64,000 nucleotides of DNA from Mariniflexile jejuense. Lineage in GTDB: Bacteria > Bacteroidota > Bacteroidia > Flavobacteriales > Flavobacteriaceae. Positions 57,877 through 64,000 of the stretch are shown here, in pieces (within the stretch, counting starts at the first letter, position 1; each line of letters begins with the position of its first letter). The position numbers were made by a program, and so were the translations under genes. The stretch spans positions 62,001 through 126,000 of the forward strand of contig NZ_JBHTJI010000042.1 in assembly GCF_042675665.1 (NCBI RefSeq). The letters run 5' to 3'. The notes beneath the pieces are model-generated. The model was not told where the DNA came from and did not search any database. It saw only the letters and a list, made by a program, of their open reading frames with translations.

Positions 57877-59196
57877 TTAATTTGAAGCCGCATCCAAGTT
57901 TAAATATTTTCGAATTAAGGCCTCCACGTCTCCATGTTTAACATCCTTTTCTACCAATTTTCCGGCTTTATCTATCAACCATAAGGTTGGTAATTTTCTT
58001 ATTTCATACAACGCATGATAACTTACGGAAGCTTCCTGTCCAGTATCTAAACGCTGTGGCCAATCGGCTTTGGTTTTACTTAATATCTTTAAAATCGCTG
58101 CTTTCGAGGTATCACCTTCATTTGCAATCCCGATAATTTCAAATCCTTTGTTTTTATAGGTATCGTAGAGTTGTTTTAAATGTGGCATGGCGGCTATACA
58201 CGGTGGACACCGTGTAGACCAAAAATCAATTAGTACGACTTTACCTTTCATATCTGACAAATCTATATGACGCCCATCCATGGCCGTAAATACCATATTT
58301 AAAGGTGCATCTTTCGAACTTGAGTCTAGTTGTTCCAAGGCTAGCAAATTATCGGATGTAGCCCTATGTAATGCTTTAAATCCTTTTCGATGGGATAGCT
58401 GCTCTTTTTGGGAAAACACCAAGGCTTCTTTCATATAAGTCAAGGACAACTCAGGCGAAAATCGTTTAAATTCATTCAATACGGCCATCACATAGGCTGT
58501 TAGTCGTTCAGAATCTGGGTAGGTTTCCAAAAGATCCAGCAAACGGTTCCAAAAGGCATCCCATTGGGTTTTTTCTAGGGACTTCCAATAATCAGATTCT
58601 AAAGGGTCTTTGGGTAAATAATAAAATGTCTTTAAGGCTATATTAATATCGCGATTGTATAAGGATTGCTCAAACTGTGCCTTGCGTTCCCAAGATGCAT
58701 TGGAATTAACAATTGCCTTTACATATGCATTTCCTTTTTCTAACCAAGCATCCTTTTTTTCTGTGTCAATGGGCAACAAGCGATAGGCCTTAAGCCAAGC
58801 ATCTGCAGATCCACGTCTGGGAAGCTTTTCTATAAGCTGTATATGAATCCTATCTATAGGTTTTGCTATGAATAATGGGGTGAAATACTCGCTTAAAAAC
58901 AAGCTTAAAGCTTCGTCATAATGCGCGCTGTTGGAATAGGTATCCATAAAAGCTTCCGCTAATTCCGATTTCGTAATTTTGAGTTCATCGATATACTTTA
59001 AATACTCCAAAAGCGTAAAATTAGCGACTTGTTGGCACTGCTCGGGTGGTTTGCAAATCACCTTTTTTAAATAATCCAAATGTTCCCAATCTGCTGCTTC
59101 ATTTGATGCTTGGATGTTACTCTGAGCGGTCAAGTGGGTCACTAAACCTAGACTTAGGAGCATCAACATGCGTTTTATGTTCTTAATTTTTTTCAT
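57877..59196 (-). CDS. TlpA-type thioredoxin protein with N-terminal helical domain
   Basis: The 439-residue protein has a signal peptide to about 24 and a helical domain of about 270 residues. A C-terminal thioredoxin fold carries CPPC (in FWSTRCPPCIAAMP, about 330) and a cis-Pro (KLPTLWLID). It should reduce or oxidise periplasmic disulfides. It is the last gene of the susC-susD-DsbD-like-TlpA operon, 6 bp from the previous gene. The long helical N-terminus is usual for Bacteroidota TlpA-like proteins next to SusCD pairs. Confidence 0.88.
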   Translation of the reverse strand: MKKIKNIKRMLMLLSLGLVTHLTAQSNIQASNEAADWEHLDYLKKVICKPPEQCQQVANFTLLEYLKYIDELKITKSELAEAFMDTYSNSAHYDEALSLFLSEYFTPLFIAKPIDRIHIQLIEKLPRRGSADAWLKAYRLLPIDTEKKDAWLEKGNAYVKAIVNSNASWERKAQFEQSLYNRDINIALKTFYYLPKDPLESDYWKSLEKTQWDAFWNRLLDLLETYPDSERLTAYVMAVLNEFKRFSPELSLTYMKEALVFSQKEQLSHRKGFKALHRATSDNLLALEQLDSSSKDAPLNMVFTAMDGRHIDLSDMKGKVVLIDFWSTRCPPCIAAMPHLKQLYDTYKNKGFEIIGIANEGDTSKAAILKILSKTKADWPQRLDTGQEASVSYHALYEIRKLPTLWLIDKAGKLVEKDVKHGDVEALIRKYLNLDAASN

Positions 59197-59202
59197 ACTT
59201 TC

Positions 59203-59673
59203 TTAGTTTATCGTTTTTATTTTAAATTCAAAATTGTCTGTTTTAAAAAGACATTTTCCTTCTAACACGTGACATATTTGATACTCATAATATCCTTTTA
59301 CAATAGGCTTGTCGGTACATATTTTTATTTTCTGACGGAATTCTGCTATTTTATCAAAGTAATGGACATCCACATCGAAAATGGGTTCATGCTCCATTTT
59401 GGATCCTATTGGTATCATGTCATCTAGCAGTTTATAACTAGGATGGGGTTCAAATTCAAAGATTGCGGGTAAAGGTCCTAGCTTATAATTTTGTAGGTTG
59501 CTATAAAGGTGCCAATGGTCTTCCAATTGCAATGTAAAAATGAGTGTCACCACATCCCCTTTCTTGATCTCTTTTTTAGAAAGTGTATAATATGGTTTGA
59601 CTGGTGACGCTATTTGTGCGCACATTTGTTGACCAAATAGGCTTATTAGTAGTAGTAACATTATTTGTTTCAT
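59203..59673 (-). CDS. DsbD-alpha-like domain protein
   Basis: The 156-residue protein has a signal peptide to about 19 and a single DsbD N-terminal (PF11412) beta-sandwich (PVKPYYTLSKKEIKKGD, HWHLYSNL). A cysteine pair, Cys134 and Cys141 (YQICHVLEGKC), matches the DsbD-alpha active site. The DsbD membrane and thioredoxin domains are absent, so it probably exchanges disulfides with the neighbouring TlpA protein. It is 15 bp after the SusD-like gene. Confidence 0.82.
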   Translation of the reverse strand: MKQIMLLLLISLFGQQMCAQIASPVKPYYTLSKKEIKKGDVVTLIFTLQLEDHWHLYSNLQNYKLGPLPAIFEFEPHPSYKLLDDMIPIGSKMEHEPIFDVDVHYFDKIAEFRQKIKICTDKPIVKGYYEYQICHVLEGKCLFKTDNFEFKIKTIN

Positions 59674-59688
59674 TGTATTTCTTAAAGA

Positions 59689-61110
59689 TTAATACCCAGA
59701 ATTTTGTGGCTTTAAGTTTGGATTTATTTGGATTTCACTATTAGGAATAGGGAACAAAACATCCGTAGGCTTCCAATTTGGTTTAAGTGAGCTTAAAATA
59801 GTATTTGCTTGACCTAGCCGTATTAAATCATGCCAACGTTGCCCATGCTCTGTAAACAACTCAACGCGGCGTTCTTTTAAAATAGCATCAAATAAGAGGT
59901 TTGTATCCATAGTTGATATAGTTCCCAAACCTGCTCGTTGTCTAATCGTATTTAAATCTTGTTGTGACCCCAAAGGATTATTTTGATGTGCTCTGGCTTC
60001 TGCCCGGATTAAATATTGTTCAGACACTCTAAAAATTATTGAATATTCCAAAGAAGTTGTTGTGCTACTTAGGGTCTCTTTATATTTATAGGCAAAGCGT
60101 AATGTGGTTATTCCATTGCTAATGCTACCAATCCATTTAGTGCGTCTCAAATCATTTGGTTCAAAAGCGTTTAATAAGCTATTTGAAATTGCATACCCAC
60201 GGGTAGGTAAAAAACCAATGATTAATAGTTGGGCTTCTTGAGTATTCTTTACACTTTTACCTTCTGGTTTAAACTGCCAAATGGTTTCAGCTGAGTTTTT
60301 TAAAAACACCTTATTGATATCTATTTCTAATGGAAACATACTTATTACCTTACTCGATGTTTCCTCTGCTTTTTCCCAATTTTCTGTATAGAGATACATT
60401 CTAGATAACAAGGCCAATGCTGCAGATTGGTTTGGAATTACCCGCTCGCCTATAGCACCTGAATCACTCATAACGCTTACAGCCTTGTTTAAATCGTCAA
60501 TAATGTGTTCATAAACCATATTGATGGGCTGTCTTAGCACGTTACTATTAGTTACATAATCTGTTGAATTCACATAGGGTATCTCTCCATAAAGCCCTAA
60601 TAGTAAACTATGCATATATGCACGTACAAATAGTGCTTGTCCCTTATATCTTGCCTTTAATGCTGGCGATAAACTAGAAGCCTGTTCTAGTCCATTTATA
60701 ACATCATTTGTTGCATAAATAATATTATAGGCGTGGTTCCACCAGCTCAATACGGTGATATTATTGGATGCTATGGTATGATTATAAATAGTTGATGGGT
60801 TCGCACTGGTACCGTAATAATCCAATTCGTCAGCATACATCCCTAAATTTATACTTAAGCCAAAACTTCCAGAAACCATGCCTTGCTCCCTTAGTTTATA
60901 GTATATATTTGCCATGGCTGATTCAACAGTTGCTGCATCTTCAAATACGGTTTCGGTAATTAGCGTATTACTTGGTGGATCTATATCAACAAAAGATTCA
61001 CAAGAAAGCATGCCGAAACTTAGAAAACTAATAACTACTACTTTCAAACGATTGCTGGTATTTCTATTGGGATATATTTTAAATCCCAAACTATTTATAA
61101 TATGTTTCAT
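59689..61110 (-). CDS. Second SusD/RagB-family outer-membrane lipoprotein
   Basis: The 473-residue protein has a lipobox (FGMLSCES) after a long basic leader and the SusD helical fold (AMANIYYKLREQGM, ALFVRAYMHSLLLGLYGEIPY, LIRAEARAHQ, C-terminal LFPIPNSEIQINPNL). It should bind the ligand of the adjacent SusC. It lies 16 bp downstream of susC. No glycan enzymes accompany this pair, which suggests a non-glycan ligand such as a peptide, metal complex or small molecule. Confidence 0.93.
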   Translation of the reverse strand: MKHIINSLGFKIYPNRNTSNRLKVVVISFLSFGMLSCESFVDIDPPSNTLITETVFEDAATVESAMANIYYKLREQGMVSGSFGLSINLGMYADELDYYGTSANPSTIYNHTIASNNITVLSWWNHAYNIIYATNDVINGLEQASSLSPALKARYKGQALFVRAYMHSLLLGLYGEIPYVNSTDYVTNSNVLRQPINMVYEHIIDDLNKAVSVMSDSGAIGERVIPNQSAALALLSRMYLYTENWEKAEETSSKVISMFPLEIDINKVFLKNSAETIWQFKPEGKSVKNTQEAQLLIIGFLPTRGYAISNSLLNAFEPNDLRRTKWIGSISNGITTLRFAYKYKETLSSTTTSLEYSIIFRVSEQYLIRAEARAHQNNPLGSQQDLNTIRQRAGLGTISTMDTNLLFDAILKERRVELFTEHGQRWHDLIRLGQANTILSSLKPNWKPTDVLFPIPNSEIQINPNLKPQNSGY

Positions 61111-61126
61111 GATTTTGTATTTAGTA

Positions 61127-64000
61127 TTAAAAACTTAATTGCATTCCTAAAGTCAACTGCTTTAGGGGTGGTAATATGGCATTCGAAGATTGCTCAGGGT
61201 CTGCCCCTTTATAGTTCGTAATTGTCCATATATTTTGCCCTTGTAAATACAAGGTAATGGCTGTATTTGAGTTTAAGGCTTTAGGTATTTGATAGCTTAA
61301 AGAGATATTCCGTAATCGAATAAATGACGCATCCGAAATAGCTGCATCACTCGCACCTTGATTTTGACCTGCCAATCCTGCTCCAGGAAACCTTCCAAAG
61401 GTGGCTCTTTGTATGGGCGCAATATCGCCTGTTTCCTGCCAACGCTCTAGTAATTCAATGGCATTATTTCCTCTAAAGCCTGCGGAAGCTCCATAAGCCA
61501 AACTATTGTATGCTTTTTGATTTTTAAATTGAAAGAAGCAATCAAAAGACCAATTACAGTAAGTTATAGTATTTCCCAAGCCTCCGTAATACTTTGGTGC
61601 CACATCTTCTATCCATTGCTTATCCAAGGCATTGATGCTTCCATCTTGGTTATAATCTTCAAATTGATAGAGTCCCGTTTCAGGGTTCACTCCCAATGCA
61701 TGATACAAATGCACTATGGATAAAGGCTTGCCTATAACATACTTACTGGCAAAGGCTGAGCTTTCTAAATTTGGAAACTTCACAAGTTTATTCTCTGCTA
61801 ATGTCAAATTAAAGGTTGTCGTCCACTTGAAGTTTTTCCTTTGGATGTTTACGGTTCGTAAATCTATTTCAAATCCTTTATTTTCAACTGTAGCCTCAAA
61901 ATTCCCTGTCAGACTATTAAATCCTGTGGTTCCTGCCAACGGAATGCCTATCAATTGGTTTGAAGAGCGGTTTTGATACCAAATGGTATTTAGTAATATG
62001 CGATCATTAAAAAAGCCTAACTCTAAACCCAATTCTTGTTTTTTATTGGATTCCCAACCAAAATTTGGGTTAAATACGCCTGTTGGTTCTAATACTGAAG
62101 TACCATTATAGTTGAATCCTGTTGTATTATAGGTTCCTAAAAATTTGTAATCACCTATGTTATCACTTCCAGTGGTTCCATAGCTAGCTCTAATTTTTCC
62201 AAAACTTAACCATAAACTTTCTTTAAGCCAATTTTCTTCAGAAAAGAGCCATGCCATGCCAATAGCACCAAAATTTCCAAATTGTTTATTGGGACCGAAA
62301 CGAGACGACCCATCACGCCTTCCAGTAAGGTTTATGATATATTTTGAGCTATAGTTAAGGTTAACCCGTCCAAAATAAGCCATGTATTTATAGGTACTTG
62401 AATTATCTTGCAGTATTGCTAGTGTATTAGCCGCTGAAAGGTTTTGTATTAAATTGTTACTTGAAAATCCAGTACCTCGTTGCACTAATTGGTTGGTAGT
62501 TTCCTCCTGAAACGAACTTCCTAATAATACCATGAGCTTAACCTTATGCCATTGCTCTTGCCAATGTATTTGAGGTTCTATAATCCATGAGTCTCTTTGA
62601 CCCGCATTGGTTGTTAATGAGGATATACTCGAGGTAAAGTTATTACTAGGGTTAAATGCCGTATTGGGATAGGTTAAATAAGATTCCATAGCGTATTTGT
62701 TATATCCCAAATTGGTTTTCAACTCCAATGTGTTAAAGATGCTATAAGACAGGGTTGTATTAGCTATCAGTGTATTAATCTTAGCTTGGTATTCTCGTTT
62801 TAGTGCTGCCAAGGGGTTTTCCCAAGTGCCATTTTCCCAATTTAGATTACCATTCTCATCATACAGAGCTGGTGCATTTGGTTCAAGGGTATTGGCTAAA
62901 TAGGTATAATCTGACTGAGGTAGTAAATTATTCTCTAAGGTATAACTGAATGATGTGTTTAGCTTAAATCGTTGGTCAACTGATTGGTGATTCAGGCTAT
63001 TGTGTACTGTCGTTTTTTTATAATTGGAATCTCCTGGAAAAACGGTTGTCTCTTTTTGATGTGTTGTACCTATTGAAAATTGGGTATTATCATTTCCTCC
63101 TGACACTGCTAATTGCATGGTATTTCGATAGGATGTTTTACCTATTAATTCCTTCTGCCAATCTGTATAACGGGTTTGACTCCATGTTTTAAGATCTGGC
63201 CAAATAAAATCAAAAGCGGGGTTTTCTAAAAATGCACCAAAACCATCATTTACAATGGCTTCCCGTCGTACTTCCAAATACTGTTGGGTATTCATTAAGT
63301 CTCTAAATTGAGTGACTTGCCCTAAAGTGGTACTTACATTGGCACTAATTTGTGTTTTTCCTGCTTTTCCACTTTTTGTGGTAATAAGCACTACCCCATT
63401 TGCTCCACGGGATCCATATATTGCTGTTGCATCCGCATCTTTTAGGACTTCTATACTTTCTATATTGTTTGGGTCTATGGCATTGAGTGGGCTAATATTT
63501 GCTGCATTAATACCTGCCGATACATCTGCTGCTCCTAAAGACTGCGAGCCAAACGGCACACCATCAATAATAAATAAGGGGTTGGTACTGCCATTTATAA
63601 AGTTCTTACCACGTATTTCTATTGAAAAACCACCTCCTGGCACACCTGTTTTTTGAACTATATTAACCCCTGATACATAACCTTGCATGGCTGCCATAGG
63701 ATTATTTACAGGCTGTTTTTCAATGGTTGTGGCGTCTATCTTTGCTATATTTCCGGTGCGTTCTTTTTCTTTAACACTATAATAGCCTGCATTTAGCATC
63801 ACTGTTCCCAATTGGGTAATAGCCTCTACCAGTTTTACGTTAACTACATTTTGATGGTTTATGGCTATTGTTTGAGACTCAAAGCCCAATGCTGTATATT
63901 TAAGCACATCGTTTGGATGTACATTTATTGTATAAGTACCATCAAAGTCTGATACCACGCCTTGCTTGGTATTTTGAGACACGATATGTACACCTGCTAT
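61127..64000 (-). CDS. Second SusC/RagA-family TonB-linked transporter (5' end outside window)
   Basis: The visible part is 958 residues and runs off the right edge: the frame stays open past 64,000, and the partial start contains the middle of a carboxypeptidase-like regulatory domain (SDFDGTYTINVHPNDVLKY). It has the plug (NPLFIIDGVPFG, DADATAIYGSRGANGVVLITTK) and the beta-barrel, ending in Phe (LGMQLSF). It heads the operon with SusD, DsbD-like and TlpA genes. Confidence 0.93.
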   Translation of the reverse strand: MAGVHIVSQNTKQGVVSDFDGTYTINVHPNDVLKYTALGFESQTIAINHQNVVNVKLVEAITQLGTVMLNAGYYSVKEKERTGNIAKIDATTIEKQPVNNPMAAMQGYVSGVNIVQKTGVPGGGFSIEIRGKNFINGSTNPLFIIDGVPFGSQSLGAADVSAGINAANISPLNAIDPNNIESIEVLKDADATAIYGSRGANGVVLITTKSGKAGKTQISANVSTTLGQVTQFRDLMNTQQYLEVRREAIVNDGFGAFLENPAFDFIWPDLKTWSQTRYTDWQKELIGKTSYRNTMQLAVSGGNDNTQFSIGTTHQKETTVFPGDSNYKKTTVHNSLNHQSVDQRFKLNTSFSYTLENNLLPQSDYTYLANTLEPNAPALYDENGNLNWENGTWENPLAALKREYQAKINTLIANTTLSYSIFNTLELKTNLGYNKYAMESYLTYPNTAFNPSNNFTSSISSLTTNAGQRDSWIIEPQIHWQEQWHKVKLMVLLGSSFQEETTNQLVQRGTGFSSNNLIQNLSAANTLAILQDNSSTYKYMAYFGRVNLNYSSKYIINLTGRRDGSSRFGPNKQFGNFGAIGMAWLFSEENWLKESLWLSFGKIRASYGTTGSDNIGDYKFLGTYNTTGFNYNGTSVLEPTGVFNPNFGWESNKKQELGLELGFFNDRILLNTIWYQNRSSNQLIGIPLAGTTGFNSLTGNFEATVENKGFEIDLRTVNIQRKNFKWTTTFNLTLAENKLVKFPNLESSAFASKYVIGKPLSIVHLYHALGVNPETGLYQFEDYNQDGSINALDKQWIEDVAPKYYGGLGNTITYCNWSFDCFFQFKNQKAYNSLAYGASAGFRGNNAIELLERWQETGDIAPIQRATFGRFPGAGLAGQNQGASDAAISDASFIRLRNISLSYQIPKALNSNTAITLYLQGQNIWTITNYKGADPEQSSNAILPPLKQLTLGMQLSF

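Noticed and set aside
63312..63656. 114-codon plus-strand ORF inside the second susC
   Set aside because: Antisense shadow of the conserved plug domain.

Overview
The window is AT-rich DNA of a Bacteroidota chromosome, almost certainly a (probably marine) Flavobacteriaceae member. The evidence is two SusC/SusD pairs, a hybrid two-component sensor, a type IX secretion sorting tail, Bacteroidetes-type tra genes and an RteC regulator. No rRNA, tRNA or CRISPR array was seen.

Region 1 (about 213-39,633) is a large polysaccharide utilisation locus. Reading leftwards on the minus strand, a hybrid two-component sensor/regulator (27,830-32,047) precedes susC, susD, a SusE-like IPT/TIG surface protein, an alginate-lyase-superfamily lyase, a T9SS-sorted protein, GH97, a heparinase II/III-type lyase, a serine hydrolase, a GH28-like beta-helix enzyme, a DUF4861 lipoprotein, GH106 rhamnosidase, GH43, GH127/146 and an alpha/beta-hydrolase. 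On the plus strand an SDR dehydrogenase and a hexuronate-type MFS transporter handle uronate products, and a PA14-containing GH3 lies beyond a hipBA module. Two lyases, a hexuronate transporter, a rhamnosidase and arabinose/xylose-active families, with no sulfatase, suggest a non-sulfated acidic polysaccharide containing uronate and rhamnose (pectin/rhamnogalacturonan, an arabinogalactan side chain, or a gellan-like exopolysaccharide). The substrate is inference.

Region 2 (about 40,066-52,747) is a decaying conjugative element. It has traN-M-K-J-I-G-F-E on the minus strand, a divergent amidase, a hipA remnant, an unidentified remnant, a Schlafen/AlbA_2-type gene broken by an amber codon, a DnaC-like ATPase, a putative initiator, an excisionase-like HTH protein and RteC. 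traG carries a +1 homopolymer frameshift. No relaxase, coupling protein or integrase is present here.

Region 3 (about 52,780-64,000, running off the right edge) looks like cargo of that element. It holds an oxoamine-synthase/double-GNAT fusion co-directional with rteC; a divergent STAS-like protein and a HAMP/PAS/AraC-type regulator; MauE and a secreted DUF6520 peptide with two cysteines; and a convergent operon susC-susD-DsbD-alpha-like-TlpA. Two tandem 16-bp repeats with a 21-bp period precede both the divergent promoter and mauE, which points to one regulon. This redox/SusCD/peptide cassette is the best candidate for an undescribed system in the window.
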